DNA of 64,000 nucleotides from Ectopseudomonas mendocina (GCF_007049795.1 NZ_SCFY01000002.1:124001-188000); one strand, 5' to 3'; counted from the stretch's first letter, positions 27,242-40,984 are shown. Numbers and translations are program-made. The notes: generated from the sequence alone by a model not told the origin.

Positions 27242-27302
27242 GCAACACGGGGCGCATGATAAACATGTTTTCCCCGTTTGCAAACAAAAATTTGTAGAAA
27301 AA

Positions 27303-27488
27303 TTAGTGGCTTGGTTCGTCACCCTTCTCTTTCTGGATGCGCTGGTAGATTTCTTCACGGTGCACGGCAACCTCCTTCGGCGCATTGACACCAATGCGCA
27401 CTTGGTTACCTTTCACACCCAACACGGTGACAGTCACCTCATCACCGACCATCAGGGTCTCTCCGACCCGGCGAGTCAGAATCAGCAT
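27303..27488 (-). CDS. csrA: Carbon storage regulator CsrA/RsmA
   Basis: 61 residues and the canonical sequence: [49 protein letters not shown]. The dimer binds ANGGA motifs in mRNA leaders and represses translation; in Pseudomonas it is called RsmA and acts with GacA-controlled small RNAs. The RNA-contact residues Arg at 44 and the L4/R6 strand are intact. It lies downstream of lysC, a conserved order. Confidence 0.98.
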   Translation of the reverse strand: MLILTRRVGETLMVGDEVTVTVLGVKGNQVRIGVNAPKEVAVHREEIYQRIQKEKGDEPSH

Positions 27489-27639
27489 TCCTTTCTCCTC
27501 AACGGATTACATTTCTCAGGACAACAGTCTGCAAAAAGAAAATGGTGCCGGCTTCCTGCTAAATCAAGCATGAAAGCCTCCACCCAAGTATTGACCAGCC
27601 TGCGTAGAAAGAAAGTTCCCGCATGCCAGTCAAAAAGAC

Positions 27640-27667
27640 GAAAGGCGCGGAACCAGCCGCGCCTTTC
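27640..27667 (-). terminator. Rho-independent terminator of lysC
   Basis: GAAAGGCGCGG and CCGCGCCTTTC pair over 11 bp with a six-base loop. The minus strand continues GTCTTTTTG. It starts 13 bases after the lysC stop. Confidence 0.88.
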
Positions 27668-27679
27668 AAATCAGTGGAA

Positions 27680-28918
27680 TTACTCGCCCTGCCGGGCCGG
27701 AGCATCCAGCTCGAAGGCGGTATGCAGTGCGCGTACCGCCAGCTCCAGGTACTTCTCTTCAATCACCACGGACACCTTGATCTCGGAGGTGGAGATCATC
27801 TGGATATTGATGGTCTCCTTGGCCAGGGCCTCGAACATGCGACTGGCGACACCGGCGTGGGAACGCATACCGACACCGACGATGGACACCTTGGCAATGT
27901 TGGTGTCGCCGACCACTTCACGAGCGCCCAGCTCGTCTGCGGTCTTCTGCAGCACGCTTAGGGCGTTGTTGTAGTCGTTGCGATGCACGGTGAAGGTGAA
28001 ATCGGTGGTGTTATCGTGCGAAACGTTCTGCACGATCATGTCCACTTCGATGTTGCCGGCGCTGATCGGGCCGAGAATCTTGAAGGCGATGCCTGGGATA
28101 TCCGGCACCCCACGGATGGTCAGCTTGGCTTCGTCGCGGTTGAAAGCGATGCCGGAAATGATCGGCTGTTCCATGGATTCCTCTTCATCAAGGGTAATGA
28201 GGGTGCCCGGGCCCTCCTGGAAGCTGTGCAAGACGCGCAGCGGGACGTTGTACTTGCCGGCGAATTCCACCGAACGAATCTGCAGCACCTTGGAACCGAG
28301 GCTGGCCATTTCCAGCATTTCTTCGAAGGTGATCTTTTCTAGGCGCTGGGCCTTGGGCACCACGCGCGGGTCGGTGGTGTAAACACCATCGACGTCGGTG
28401 TAGATCTGGCACTCCTCGGCTTTCAGCGCCGCGGCCAGGGCCACACCGGTGGTGTCGGAACCGCCACGACCCAGGGTGGTGATGTTGCCGTGCTCGTCGA
28501 CACCCTGGAAACCCGCGACCACGACGACGCGACCGGCCTTGAGGTCGGCACGAATCTTCTGGTCATCGATCTGCAGAATTCGCGCCTTGTTGTGCGCGCT
28601 GTCGGTGAGGATGCGCACCTGGTTGCCGGTGTAGGACACCGCCGGCACGCCGCGCTTGATCAGCGCCATGGCCAGCAGGGCAATGGTCACCTGCTCACCG
28701 GTGGACACCATCACATCCAGCTCACGCGCAACCGGCTCGCCATCGGTGATCTGTTTGGCCAGATCGATCAGGCGGTTGGTTTCGCCGCTCATGGCGGAAA
28801 CCACGACGACGATGTCGTCACCGTTCTCGCGGAACTTCTTCACCTTATCGGCCACCTGCGCGATGCGCTCGATGGTGCCGACGGAGGTGCCCCCAAACTT
28901 CTGTACGATCAAAGCCAT
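27680..28918 (-). CDS. lysC: Aspartate kinase LysC
   Basis: 412 residues, the class with a kinase domain (starting MALIVQKFGGTSVGTIERI, about 1-245) and two C-terminal ACT domains (about 265-410) that bind lysine and threonine for feedback control. GRGGSDTTGVALAAAL is the conserved catalytic stretch. It makes aspartyl phosphate for lysine, methionine and threonine synthesis. The ATG at 28918 removes a spurious 12-residue lead. Genes of this class may also yield the small beta subunit from an internal start. Confidence 0.97.
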   Translation of the reverse strand: MALIVQKFGGTSVGTIERIAQVADKVKKFRENGDDIVVVVSAMSGETNRLIDLAKQITDGEPVARELDVMVSTGEQVTIALLAMALIKRGVPAVSYTGNQVRILTDSAHNKARILQIDDQKIRADLKAGRVVVVAGFQGVDEHGNITTLGRGGSDTTGVALAAALKAEECQIYTDVDGVYTTDPRVVPKAQRLEKITFEEMLEMASLGSKVLQIRSVEFAGKYNVPLRVLHSFQEGPGTLITLDEEESMEQPIISGIAFNRDEAKLTIRGVPDIPGIAFKILGPISAGNIEVDMIVQNVSHDNTTDFTFTVHRNDYNNALSVLQKTADELGAREVVGDTNIAKVSIVGVGMRSHAGVASRMFEALAKETINIQMISTSEIKVSVVIEEKYLELAVRALHTAFELDAPARQGE

Positions 28919-29020
28919 TTCAAAAAGCCGCCTGATTCCTCGAAGGGCGCCCATTAAACCCGCATCGGGTCATACTGCCAAGGCCCGCCGGACGCACTGC
29001 GGGCCCCGCTTTCTCGCTCG

Positions 29021-31645
29021 TTACGAAGCCTGCTCGACCAGAGTAGCGGCCAGGGCCAGGGCTTCATCCAGCTTGCCGGCATCAACGCCGCCACCCTGGG
29101 CCATGTCCGGGCGACCACCGCCCTTGCCGCCCACTGCTGCGGCGGCCTGCTTCATCAGGTCACCGGCCTTGACCTTGGCGGTCAGGTCCTGGGTCACACC
29201 GGCGACCAGCACCACCTTCTCGTCGAACACGCCGCCGAGCAGGATCACAGCGCTGCCCAGCTTGTTTTTCAGTTGGTCGACCAGCGCCAGCAGCGCCTTG
29301 CCGTCCAGACCATCGAGACGCGCAGCCAGCACCTTGGTGCCCTTCACGTCCACGGCCGAACCAGCCAGGTCATTGCCAGCAGCGCTGGCGGCCTTGGCCT
29401 TGAGCTGCTCCAGCTCCTTTTCCAGCTGACGGTTGCGCTCGATCAGAGCCGAGAGCTTGTCCAGCACGTTGTCGCGGCTGCCCTTGACCAGGGAAGCGGC
29501 TTCCTTGAGCTGTTCCTCGGCACCGTTGAGCCAGGCCAGCGCAGCGGCGCCAGTGACCGCTTCGATACGGCGCACGCCGGCGGCCACGCCGCCTTCGCTG
29601 GTGATCTTGAACAGACCGATGTCGCCGGTACGCGATACGTGAGTACCGCCACACAGCTCGACGGAGAAATCGCCGCCCATGCTCAGCACACGTACCTGAT
29701 CACCGTACTTCTCGCCGAACAGCGCCATGGCGCCCTTGGACTTGGCTGTCTCGATGTCGGTTTCTTCGGTCTCGACCTCGGAGTTCTTGCGAATCTCGGC
29801 GTTGACGATGTCTTCCAGTTGCTTCAACTGCTCAGGCTTGATCGCCTCGAAGTGGCTGAAATCGAAACGCAGACGCTGACTGTCGACCAGCGAGCCTTTC
29901 TGCTGCACGTGATCACCCAACACCTGACGCAGCGCGGCGTGCAGCAGGTGGGTCGCGGAGTGGTTCAGCGCGGTGGCTTGACGCACACCCGCTTCGGCTT
30001 CGGCCTTGACGCTGGTGCCGACACTCAGGCCGCCCTTGGCCACCACACCGTGGTGCAGGAAGGCGCCGCCGGCCTTGGTGGTGTCGCGCACATCGAAGCG
30101 CACGCCGGCGCTCTCTAGATAACCGCAGTCACCGACCTGACCACCGGATTCGGCGTAGAACGGAGTCTGATCCAGCACCACCACGCCCTCCTCGCCTTCG
30201 GCGAGGCTGTCGACCGCAGCGCCGGCCTTGAACAGAGCGATGATCTTGCCGCTGCCGCTGGTGCCCTCGTAACCGAGGAAGCGGGTGTCGGCGTCGACCT
30301 TGACCAGCGCGTTGTAATCCATGCCGAAGGCGCTGGCGGAACGGGCGCGCTCACGCTGCGCCTCCATCTCACGCTCGAAGCCCTCTTCGTCCACCGACAA
30401 CTCGCGCTCACGGGCGATATCAGCGGTCAGGTCGACCGGGAAGCCGTAGGTGTCGTACAGCTTGAACACCACATCGCCAGGAATGACCGAGCCCTGCAGG
30501 CTGGCCAGATCCTGCTCGAGGATCTTCAGGCCCTGTTCCAGGGTCTTGGCGAACTGCTCTTCCTCGGTTTTCAGCACACGCTCGATGTGCGCCTGCTGCT
30601 GCTTGAGTTCAGGGAAGGCTTCGCCCATCTCGGCCACCAGCGCAGCGACGATCTGGTAGAAGAAGCTGCCCTTGGCGCCCAGCTTGTTACCGTGACGGCA
30701 GGCGCGACGCACGATGCGGCGCAGCACGTAGCCACGGCCTTCGTTGGACGGGGTCACGCCGTCGGCGATCAGGAAGCTACAGGAACGGATGTGGTCAGCC
30801 ACCACTTTCAGCGAGGCCTGACCTTCGTTGCTGCAGCCGATGGCCTTGGCCGAGGCGGCCAACAGGTTCTGGAACAGGTCGATCTCGTAGTTCGAGTTGA
30901 CGTGCTGCAGCACGGCGCTGATGCGCTCCAAGCCCATGCCGGTGTCCACACTCGGCGCCGGCAGCGGGTGCAGCACGCCATCTGCAGTGCGGTTGAACTG
31001 CATGAATACGTTGTTCCAGATCTCGATGTAGCGGTCGCCATCTTCTTCCGGGCTACCGGGTGGGCCGCCCCAGATGTGCTCACCGTGGTCGAAGAAGATC
31101 TCGGTGCACGGGCCGCACGGACCGGTATCACCCATTGCCCAGAAGTTGTCGGAGGCGTACGGCGCACCCTTGTTGTCGCCGATGCGGATCATGCGCTCGG
31201 TGGGGATGCCGACTTCCTTGGTCCAGATCTCGTAGGCTTCGTCATCGGTGGCGTAGACGGTGACCCAGAGCTTTTCCTTGGGCAGGTTCAGCCACTTGTC
31301 GGAGGTCAAAAATTCCCAGGCGTAATGGATGGCATCGCGCTTGAAATAGTCGCCGAAGCTGAAGTTGCCCAGCATTTCGAAGAAGGTGTGGTGACGCGCG
31401 GTGTAGCCGACGTTTTCCAAGTCGTTGTGCTTACCGCCGGCACGCACGCACTTCTGGCTGGTGGTGGCACGGGTGTAGGCGCGCTTTTCCAGGCCCAGGA
31501 AGCAGTCCTTGAACTGGTTCATACCCGCGTTGGTGAACAGCAGGGTTGGGTCGTTCGCCGGAATCAGCGAGCTGGAAGCGACACGGGTGTGCCCTTTTTC
31601 TTCGAAGAAGCTCAGGAAGGCTTCACGGATTTCTGCGCTTTTCAT
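29021..31645 (-). CDS. alaS: Alanine-tRNA ligase AlaS
   Basis: 874 residues, full length. The N-terminal class II core begins [19 protein letters not shown] and contains the motif [20 protein letters not shown]. The editing domain has the zinc motif [11 protein letters not shown] near 560 with the downstream [17 protein letters not shown] near 660. A Lys/Ala-rich coiled coil and the C-Ala domain with [15 protein letters not shown] complete it. It charges tRNA-Ala and clears Ser/Gly mischarging. The ATG at 31645 gives the standard start. A MITE-like repeat lies 44 bp upstream and may carry or displace the promoter. Confidence 0.98.
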   Translation of the reverse strand: MKSAEIREAFLSFFEEKGHTRVASSSLIPANDPTLLFTNAGMNQFKDCFLGLEKRAYTRATTSQKCVRAGGKHNDLENVGYTARHHTFFEMLGNFSFGDYFKRDAIHYAWEFLTSDKWLNLPKEKLWVTVYATDDEAYEIWTKEVGIPTERMIRIGDNKGAPYASDNFWAMGDTGPCGPCTEIFFDHGEHIWGGPPGSPEEDGDRYIEIWNNVFMQFNRTADGVLHPLPAPSVDTGMGLERISAVLQHVNSNYEIDLFQNLLAASAKAIGCSNEGQASLKVVADHIRSCSFLIADGVTPSNEGRGYVLRRIVRRACRHGNKLGAKGSFFYQIVAALVAEMGEAFPELKQQQAHIERVLKTEEEQFAKTLEQGLKILEQDLASLQGSVIPGDVVFKLYDTYGFPVDLTADIARERELSVDEEGFEREMEAQRERARSASAFGMDYNALVKVDADTRFLGYEGTSGSGKIIALFKAGAAVDSLAEGEEGVVVLDQTPFYAESGGQVGDCGYLESAGVRFDVRDTTKAGGAFLHHGVVAKGGLSVGTSVKAEAEAGVRQATALNHSATHLLHAALRQVLGDHVQQKGSLVDSQRLRFDFSHFEAIKPEQLKQLEDIVNAEIRKNSEVETEETDIETAKSKGAMALFGEKYGDQVRVLSMGGDFSVELCGGTHVSRTGDIGLFKITSEGGVAAGVRRIEAVTGAAALAWLNGAEEQLKEAASLVKGSRDNVLDKLSALIERNRQLEKELEQLKAKAASAAGNDLAGSAVDVKGTKVLAARLDGLDGKALLALVDQLKNKLGSAVILLGGVFDEKVVLVAGVTQDLTAKVKAGDLMKQAAAAVGGKGGGRPDMAQGGGVDAGKLDEALALAATLVEQAS

Positions 31646-31688
31646 AGGGATATCCACGGAATCAGGCGGCCACGGCAAAGCCGGCGAA

Positions 31689-31832
31689 GCAGACCAAAGC
31701 GAGAACGTCGCGAGCGAAGGTCAGGCAAGGCAAAAGCCGGTGAAGGTGCGCAGTTTACAGGTTGTAAATGAGCATCCTGAGCCGGTTTTTAACACTGCAT
31801 GACCGAGCGCAGTAGTTATCGCTGCAGTCTGC
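31689..31832. repeat. MITE-like ~140-bp element, copy A (alaS upstream region)
   Basis: 144 bp bounded by short inverse ends (GCAGAC / GTCTGC). The core CAGTTTAC-N5-GTAAATGAGCA followed by GAGCC-GTTTTTAAC matches the copies at 47676-47815 and 61642-61785. Confidence 0.75.
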
Positions 31833-31884
31833 AAAGGGACGCATTATATCGGCCCTTTCGCCCGCGGCTAGTGCCTTGTTGATA

Positions 31885-31909
31885 GCGTGCGCCTATCGGC
31901 AGCGCACGC
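31885..31909 (-). terminator. Possible terminator of ltaE
   Basis: GCGTGCGC and GCGCACGC pair over eight bases, eight bases after the ltaE stop. The T tract is poor, so the call is weak. Confidence 0.35.
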
Positions 31910-31916
31910 CTGACGC

Positions 31917-32921
31917 TTAATGCGAACGGAAAGCAGCAAATGCCCTGATCACCCGCTCGATTTGTTCGGCGCTGACGTCCAGATGAGTGACCAGACGCAG
32001 GCGTGGCGCGGCACTGACGGCGATGCCGTGTTCGGCCATGAAGGCCTTGACTTGCCCGGCACGCTCGCCGAGTTGCACATAGACCATATTGGCCTGCACC
32101 GGCTCGACGCTATAACCCAGCTCGGTCAACGCCTCGCCCAGGTGTGCGGCCTTGGCGTGATCCTCGGCCAGACGCTGAACCTGATGCTGCAGCGCATACA
32201 AGCCTGCTGCCGCCAGCACGCCGGCCTGACGCATGCCACCACCGACCATCTTGCGCAAACGGCGTGCTTTGGCGATCAACGCCGTACTGCCACAGAGCAC
32301 CGAACCGACCGGCGCACCGAGCCCCTTGGACAGGCAGACCGAGACCGAATCGAAGTGCTGGGTGATCTCGCGCGCCGGCACACCGAGCTTGACCGCCGCG
32401 TTATACAGGCGGGCGCCATCGAGGTGCAGGCTCAAACCACGGCGGCGAGTCAGTTCGCGGGCGGCAGCCAGGTAATCGAGCGGCAGCACCTTGCCCTGCA
32501 TGGTGTTTTCCAGGGCCAGCAGGCGGGTGCGGGCGAAGTGGAAGTCGTCTTGCTTGATCGCCGCCTCGACCTTGGCCAGGTCCAGCGAACCGTCGGCTTC
32601 ACCCTCGATCGGTTGCGGCTGGATGGAGCCGAGCACGGCGGCGCCGCCACCCTCGTACTTATAGGTGTGCGCCTGCTGGCCGACGATGTACTCGTCACCG
32701 CGTTCGCAATGAGCCATCAGGCCGAGCAGGTTGCTCATGGTGCCGGTGGGGACGAACAGCGCCGCCTCGAAGCCCAGTTCATTGGCCAGCCAGACCTCCA
32801 GACGATTGACCGTGGGGTCTTCGCCATACACGTCATCGCCCAGCTCGGCAGCCATCATGGCTTCGCGCATGGCAGCAGTGGGTTGGGTAACGGTGTCGCT
32901 ACGCAGGTCGATCAGGGGCAT
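31917..32921 (-). CDS. ltaE: Low-specificity L-threonine aldolase
   Basis: 334 residues of the fold-type I PLP enzymes. It cleaves L-threonine or allo-threonine to glycine and acetaldehyde. The start [20 protein letters not shown] is typical, [14 protein letters not shown] and [13 protein letters not shown] are family blocks, and the PLP lysine is in [16 protein letters not shown] at about 197. The ATG at 32921 is chosen because the upstream frame is not protein-like. It lies 159 bp beyond astE on the same strand, separated by a BIME. Confidence 0.94.
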   Translation of the reverse strand: MPLIDLRSDTVTQPTAAMREAMMAAELGDDVYGEDPTVNRLEVWLANELGFEAALFVPTGTMSNLLGLMAHCERGDEYIVGQQAHTYKYEGGGAAVLGSIQPQPIEGEADGSLDLAKVEAAIKQDDFHFARTRLLALENTMQGKVLPLDYLAAARELTRRRGLSLHLDGARLYNAAVKLGVPAREITQHFDSVSVCLSKGLGAPVGSVLCGSTALIAKARRLRKMVGGGMRQAGVLAAAGLYALQHQVQRLAEDHAKAAHLGEALTELGYSVEPVQANMVYVQLGERAGQVKAFMAEHGIAVSAAPRLRLVTHLDVSAEQIERVIRAFAAFRSH

Positions 32922-33013
32922 GACAGGCTTTCCCGGCAATTGGCGAAAGGCCCATGCTAAAGAGGTCGCTCGGACGGTGGAAGATACAGTTGAAGGCAAA
33001 ATCGCGGGCTGCC

Positions 33014-33068
33014 GTGGGAGGCGCTTTAGCGGCGATCAATACGACGCAACGTCGCGGCTAAAGCCCTG
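33014..33068. repeat. BIME (paired REP) between astE and ltaE
   Basis: GTGGGAGGCGCTTTAGCGGC at 33014 and the partner GTCGCGGCTAAAGCCC ending 33066 form an imperfect palindrome. Confidence 0.8.
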
Positions 33069-33080
33069 CAACATACGCCG

Positions 33081-34094
33081 CTATGCCAAACCGGCACCAT
33101 CGTCGGGGACGATCAGGATGGCAGCGCGGTGGCCGTTCTTGACCTTGGGATTGGGGAAGATGATGCGCGCGCCCTGCTCTTCCACGATCCAGCGGGTATC
33201 GGCGATATCCTCGGCAAGCAGGTAGCCGGGCTCCAGCTCGGTGAAGTTCTCGATATCCGCAGGCAGGTGTAGCTGGAAACTATCGCTGTGCTTGATCACC
33301 TCGCGCGACACGGCGAACAGCTGCATGCCATCGAGCGTCGGCTCGCCACTGATTACCTCGCGCCCTTCGATCAGCGCGTGCAGCGCGTTCTCCAGCAGAT
33401 CGAGGTTGACCAGCTCGTTCTGACCGAAAGCACGCGCCTTGCCCAGCTCCAGGGTGAAGGCTTCGGCGCCGAGTTGCGCGTAGGTATAGGCGCTGAAGGT
33501 AATCGACGATTTGTTCTGCAGCAGTACCGCCTCGATACCAGCAGCGCGCAGGCGCTCCAGCTCGCGACGGGAATGTGCACGCCCCTCCTGCCACGGATAG
33601 AGGGCGAACTGCTCGATTTTGGACGCGCGGATGGCGGTATGCAGGTCGTAGTGCAGGCGCGTGCGACCGGTGTCCTTGCCGAAGAAATTGACGGCCAGGT
33701 GCTCGAGGTCGCAGGCCCTGATGGCCTCGAAGCCACTGGACTGCTCGTGACGGCCGCTGAACAGACGATTGAGGTCCTGCTCGACGTAACGCTCGCCACG
33801 GCGCATGGCCTCAGGGTTGCCAAACAGAAAGAGAATGCGCGCCGCCGGATGCAGCTCGTTGCGCGCGATGCCACGCAGCAGGCGGTCGAGCAGCTCGATC
33901 GGCGCTGTTTCGTTACCGTGGACGCCGGCCGACAGCAGCAGGTCGAGGCCATTGTCGCGCGCTGCAGGCGGGGTCACCTCCAGCGCGCCTTCATCGAGCC
34001 AGCGCAGACGCGTGCCATCGGGCGTCAGTTGAATCTTCGCCGACGGCTCGTGGCCGGCCAGGGTCAGTTCAAGCAGTTTGCCGAGGGCAAGCAT
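33081..34094 (-). CDS. astE: Succinylglutamate desuccinylase AstE (AruE)
   Basis: 337 residues, zinc carboxypeptidase-like (M14 family, AstE/AspA). It carries out the last step of the arginine succinyltransferase pathway: succinylglutamate to glutamate and succinate. Zinc ligands are seen in [14 protein letters not shown] near 60 and [10 protein letters not shown] near 157; the active-site glutamate region is [14 protein letters not shown] near 215. The ATG at 34094 has AAGGAG five bases upstream. It is the end of the aru operon, as in P. aeruginosa. Confidence 0.95.
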   Translation of the reverse strand: MLALGKLLELTLAGHEPSAKIQLTPDGTRLRWLDEGALEVTPPAARDNGLDLLLSAGVHGNETAPIELLDRLLRGIARNELHPAARILFLFGNPEAMRRGERYVEQDLNRLFSGRHEQSSGFEAIRACDLEHLAVNFFGKDTGRTRLHYDLHTAIRASKIEQFALYPWQEGRAHSRRELERLRAAGIEAVLLQNKSSITFSAYTYAQLGAEAFTLELGKARAFGQNELVNLDLLENALHALIEGREVISGEPTLDGMQLFAVSREVIKHSDSFQLHLPADIENFTELEPGYLLAEDIADTRWIVEEQGARIIFPNPKVKNGHRAAILIVPDDGAGLA

Positions 34095-34121
34095 GGGGAC
34101 TCCTTGGTTCGCAGCATTTTG

Positions 34122-34178
34122 GTAGAAGCGAGCGTCGCGAGCGAACAAGCGTTTTCGCGAGCAGAGCTCGCTCCTACA
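34122..34178. repeat. BIME of the GAGCAGAGCTCGCTCCTAC type
   Basis: Imperfect palindrome between astE and the small upstream gene. The right arm TTTTCGCGAGCAGAGCTCGC is the same as the arms inside gspH and gspJ. Confidence 0.8.
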
Positions 34179-34186
34179 AGGTTCGA

Positions 34187-34465
34187 TCAGTGATTGCAGT
34201 CCGGGCCATGAACATGATCATCCTCGTCGACAATCATCGGCTCCATCTCCAGCTGCAGGCTGACCAGGTTGGTGGCCTGCGGACGCAACAGCAGGTTGAC
34301 GTACTCGGTATCGCCCTCCTCCACGTCGACGCCGATCAGCAACTGATCGCCAACTGCCTGGACCCACAGTTCCTTGCCCTGCCAGACCACAGCAAAGCGG
34401 CTGCAGGAGGTTTCCAGCTGAGTGCCATCGTTGTCTTCAAGAATCAGTTGCAGCGCGTCGCTCAT
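34187..34465 (-). CDS. Conserved small protein between astB and astE
   Basis: 92 residues of mostly beta-strand character ([40 protein letters not shown]) with an acidic middle and a tail [13 protein letters not shown] that looks like a metal-binding cluster. A protein of this size occupies the same place (PA0900) in P. aeruginosa. Some databases label such proteins topoisomerase II; nothing in the sequence supports that. It starts 26 bp after astB and is probably in the operon. Function unknown. Confidence 0.8.
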   Translation of the reverse strand: MSDALQLILEDNDGTQLETSCSRFAVVWQGKELWVQAVGDQLLIGVDVEEGDTEYVNLLLRPQATNLVSLQLEMEPMIVDEDDHVHGPDCNH

Positions 34466-34491
34466 ACAATCTCCGGGAATCGAGGTCAGGT

Positions 34492-35837
34492 TCAGGCTAT
34501 CTGAAAAGGATAGACCGAGCCCAGTTTAAGGATCTGCGTCAGTTCATCCAATGCCGTGCGGCATTCGGTCAGCAATTGCGGGTCGGCCAGGTCGGCTTCG
34601 CTCAAGCGGTCGCGGTAATGCTTGTCGACCCAGACCACCAGGGTATCGTGCAGTGCGTCGCTCATCACCACACCTGGATTGACCGCTGCCAGTTCCTGCT
34701 CGTTGAGCGCCACGCGCAGGCGCAGGCACGCCGGGCCACCGCCGTTCTGCATGCTCTGCTTGAGGTCGAACACGCGCACCTCGCGGATCGGCCCGCCGCT
34801 GGCCGTCAGTTGCTGCAGATAGCGCCAGACGCTGGCATTGTTCCGGCATTCCTCCGGCACCACCAGCAGCATGCTGCCGTCGGCACGGCTCAGCAGTTGG
34901 CTGTTGAACAGGTAGGAGCGCACCGCGTCCTGCACGCTGACGGCAGAACCAGGCACGCATACGGCCTGGAAGTTGCCGCCACGACGAGCAAGTTTGTCGC
35001 CCAGCTCGGCCAGCACCTTGTCGGTGTCGAGGAAAGCATCCTGGTGATAGAACAGCACCTCGCTGTTACCCACGGCGATCACGTCATTGTGGAACACCCC
35101 CTGATCGATCACCGCCGGATTCTGCTGGGCGTAGACCACACCCGCCTCGCTTAGCCCATGCAGACGGGCTACCGCCTGGCTGGCCTCCAGGGTCTGTCGC
35201 GCCGGATAGCGCGCCGGCGCTGGATAGCGGCTGTCGAAGGCGCTGCGCCCGTAGACGAAGAACTCCACCCCGGCGTCGCCATAACCCTTGCAGAAGCGCG
35301 TGTGGTTGGCTGCGCCCTCGTCACCGAACTGCGCCACTGCCGGCAGCGCCGGGTGGTGAGCGAAGTGCGCCGGGTTGGCGAACATCGCCTGCAGCACGCG
35401 ACTGGTGGTCGGGTGCTCGATGCTACGGTGGAACTTGCAGTTGAGGTTGGCCGCGGTGAAGTGCACGCGCCCGTCCGCCGTGTCGGCACTGGGGCTGACG
35501 GTGCAGGCATTGGCCGTCCACATGCTCGAGGCCGAGCAGCTCGCCACCAGCAGTGGCATGGCCTCGCGTGCCGCACGCTGGATCACCTCGACATCGCTGC
35601 CGGTAAAGCCCAGGCGGCGTAACGCCGCGACATCCGGACGCTCCTGCGGGGCCAGTACGCCCTGCTTGAAGCCCATGTCCATCAGCGCCTTCATCTTCGC
35701 CAGGCCCTGCTTGGCAGCCTCCTTGGGGTTGGATGCCGCCTGACTGTTGCTCTGCGAAGCCACGTTGCCGTAGGACAGCCCGCCGTAGTTGTGAGTCGGC
35801 CCGACCAGGCCGTCAAAGTTCATCTCATAGGCAGCCA

Positions 35838-35838
<1 letters not shown>
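34492..35838 (-). CDS. astB: N-succinylarginine dihydrolase AstB (AruB)
   Basis: 448 residues, usual length. It removes two ammonia and CO2 from succinylarginine to give succinylornithine. N-terminal [19 protein letters not shown], the central [14 protein letters not shown] (region of the catalytic glutamate), [11 protein letters not shown] (catalytic His) and [15 protein letters not shown] (catalytic Cys near 370) are all present. Its ATG overlaps the astD TAA by one base, so the two are translationally coupled. Confidence 0.97.
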
Positions 35839-37307
<1,469 letters not shown>

Positions 37308-37364
37308 TTACCACTCCCAGCATTTTCCGGCGGCCGGCTTGGGCCGCCGCGCAAAACCAATAAC

Positions 37365-38381
37365 TCAGCGGTGCGCCGACAGCGTCACAGCACGCACCTG
37401 ATCACCCGCGGAAAGGCGCAGACGCTTGGCCGTCAGTGGATCGACCACCAGGGTGCCGGCCGCCAGGCGTGCAGGCGCAGCGGTGATGCGGCAATCCTGG
37501 CGCTTGCGGTTGTGTATCAGGAAAGGCTCGGCGTCATCGCCTGGCGTGCCGATGGCCAGCACCAGGTTCTGGCTGCCGTGCACGGCGCGGATCTTCGCGG
37601 TTTCCGCCTCGATAGCCGGGCCGGCATCGAAGATGTCGACATAGCCCTGGTAGCTGAAGCCCTCGGCCTTGAGCATGGCCAGCGCCGGCTCGGTGTCCGG
37701 GTGTACCCGACCGATCACGGCGCGCGCATCTTCGGACAGGAAGCAGGTATAGAGCGGAAACTTGGGCATCAGCTCGGCGATGAAAGCCTTGTTGCCAACG
37801 CCGGTGAGGTAGTCCGCCTGGGAGAACTCCATCTTGAAGAAATGCCGACCAAGGCTTTCCCAGAACGGTGAACGCCCGCGGTCATCGGACATGCCGCGCA
37901 TCTCGGCGATCACCTTGTCGCCGAACAGCTCGCGAAACTCGGCGATGAACAGAAAGCGCGCCTTGGACAGCAGGCGGCCGTTGAGGCCGCTGCGGTGATC
38001 GGCATGCAGGAACAGCGAGCACAACTCGGAATTGCCGGTCAGGTCGTTGGCCATGAACAGCGTCGGCACCTGGCGATGGATGTTCAGCTCCTGCGAAGCA
38101 CTGACCGTGAGGCCGACGCGGTAGTTGTACCAAGGCTCACGCAGGCCGACAGCACCGGCCACCGCAGAAATGCCCACCACCTTGCCGGCATCGTCTTCGA
38201 GTACGAACAGGTAGTCGGCATCGGCACGTTCGGCCTCGCCGCGAAAGGCCTTCTCCGCCCAGCCGACCCGATGCGCCAGGCGCTCCTCGTTGGCCGGCAG
38301 CGTGGTCAGGCCGGCGCCGGTACTGCGAGCCAGGTCGATCAGGGCCGGCAAGTCGGCGCTGCGCACGGGACGAACGATCAT
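37365..38381 (-). CDS. aruG: Arginine N-succinyltransferase beta subunit AruG (AstA family)
   Basis: 338 residues of the AstA family. Pseudomonads make this enzyme from two related subunits, AruF and AruG; it transfers succinyl from succinyl-CoA to arginine (or ornithine). Motifs: MIVRPVRSADLPALIDLARS, GLTTLPANEERLAHRV, FLIAEFRELFGDKVIAEMRG-like segment near 165 and YQGYVDIFDAGPAIEA near 255. GGAGG precedes the ATG at 38381. It is a paralogue of the next gene upstream, clearly by duplication. Confidence 0.94.
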   Translation of the reverse strand: MIVRPVRSADLPALIDLARSTGAGLTTLPANEERLAHRVGWAEKAFRGEAERADADYLFVLEDDAGKVVGISAVAGAVGLREPWYNYRVGLTVSASQELNIHRQVPTLFMANDLTGNSELCSLFLHADHRSGLNGRLLSKARFLFIAEFRELFGDKVIAEMRGMSDDRGRSPFWESLGRHFFKMEFSQADYLTGVGNKAFIAELMPKFPLYTCFLSEDARAVIGRVHPDTEPALAMLKAEGFSYQGYVDIFDAGPAIEAETAKIRAVHGSQNLVLAIGTPGDDAEPFLIHNRKRQDCRITAAPARLAAGTLVVDPLTAKRLRLSAGDQVRAVTLSAHR

Positions 38382-38464
38382 AAATCCTCCAGATTCCTCA
38401 AGAGTACCGTCGGCACTCTCATCCGCCCTCGAAGGGGCGCCCGCTCCAGCCGGAGCAGAGCCTG

Positions 38465-39481
38465 TTAAACAGCGACCAACCTGACGCTGGCACCTTCCCC
38501 AACCCCCAGCACCTCGGCCGCCTGCACACTGAGCACCACGGGCTTGCCCGGCACCCAGTCGAGGTCGGCAACGATGGCGCGGAAGTCCTGCAGTTGGCCA
38601 TTGCTGACCAGATACTGGCGGCCAACGGCCTCGGCGTCGCCGATCTTCACCGGCACCAGGCGGCTCTGCGCGATGCTGCGAATGCCCGACGTGCGCGCAT
38701 GCAGGGTCGGGCCACCGTCGAAGATGTCGATGTAATGGTCGGTCTCGAAGCCTTCGCGCATGAGGATGTCGAAGGTGATCTGCGCACGCGGATGCACCTG
38801 GCCCATGGCCTCCTGCGCCTCGTCCGAGAGCAGCGGCACATAGATCGGATAATGCGGCATCAGCTCGGCGAGAAAGGTGCGGCTCTTGAGGCCGCACAGG
38901 CGTTCGGCCTCGGCGTAGGTCATGTCGAAGAAATTGCGCCCCAGCGCGTCCCAGAACGGCGAATCACCGTTCTCGTCGCTGTGACCGACGATCTCCACCA
39001 CCACGGCATCGGCGAAGCGCTCCGGGTGCCCCGCCATGAACAGCAGGCGCCCGCGCGAATTGAGTTCGGCGTACACGCTGCTGACCAGCGGGCGCTCGAC
39101 GTAGAAGCTGGTGAGCAGGCTGTTGCCGGTCAGGTCGTGACACAGCGACAGCACGTGGATCTTGTTGTGGATCTTCAGCTCGCGCGAGTTGTGCACGAAG
39201 GTTTCGTTGCGAAAGCTGTAGAAGGGTTCGGAGTAGCCCGCCGAGGCAACGATGCCGGAACAGCCGACCAGGCGGCCGCTCTCGGTGTCCTCGAGCACGA
39301 AGAAGTAGCTCTCCTCGCCGTTGAAACTGACTTCGGCGGCGAACGACGCATCCGAGGCGGCGATCTTGTCGCCCAGCCGGCCTGCATCGTCCGGCAAGGA
39401 AGTGACACCCACCGGGCTGTCAGCAGCCAGTCGCTGCACATCCGCCAGGTCCGCCATTTGCGCAGGGCGCATCACCAGCAT
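38465..39481 (-). CDS. aruF: Arginine/ornithine N-succinyltransferase alpha subunit AruF (AstA family)
   Basis: 338 residues, exactly the same length as AruG and alignable along the whole chain (MLVMRPAQMADLADVQRLAA, GVTSLPDDAGRLGDKI, FFDMTYAEAERLCGLKSRTF, DHYIDIFDGGPTLHA). It forms the heteromeric succinyltransferase with AruG. AAGGAG lies seven bases upstream of the ATG. A BIME separates it from aruC. Confidence 0.94.
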   Translation of the reverse strand: MLVMRPAQMADLADVQRLAADSPVGVTSLPDDAGRLGDKIAASDASFAAEVSFNGEESYFFVLEDTESGRLVGCSGIVASAGYSEPFYSFRNETFVHNSRELKIHNKIHVLSLCHDLTGNSLLTSFYVERPLVSSVYAELNSRGRLLFMAGHPERFADAVVVEIVGHSDENGDSPFWDALGRNFFDMTYAEAERLCGLKSRTFLAELMPHYPIYVPLLSDEAQEAMGQVHPRAQITFDILMREGFETDHYIDIFDGGPTLHARTSGIRSIAQSRLVPVKIGDAEAVGRQYLVSNGQLQDFRAIVADLDWVPGKPVVLSVQAAEVLGVGEGASVRLVAV

Positions 39482-39532
39482 GGGTCACTCCTTCTAAACA
39501 GGGAATTCGTAGCCCGGGTCGGGCAAACAGCC

Positions 39533-39624
39533 GTGGGAGGTGCTTCGGCTCGGGCATCCTGCTTCGCTCTAGCTCCTGCATCCATGCAGGAGCAGCCGCG
39601 ATTGTCGCGGCTAAAGCTCCACCC
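39533..39624. repeat. Compound REP element between aruC and aruF
   Basis: REP arms GTGGGAGGTGCTTCGG and TGTCGCGGCTAAAGCTCC flank an internal palindrome GCTCCTGCATCCATGCAGGAGC (39572-39593, written here as arms of nine). Confidence 0.75.
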
Positions 39625-39643
39625 ACAGCAAGTCAGCGAAGAC

Positions 39644-40984
<1,341 letters not shown>

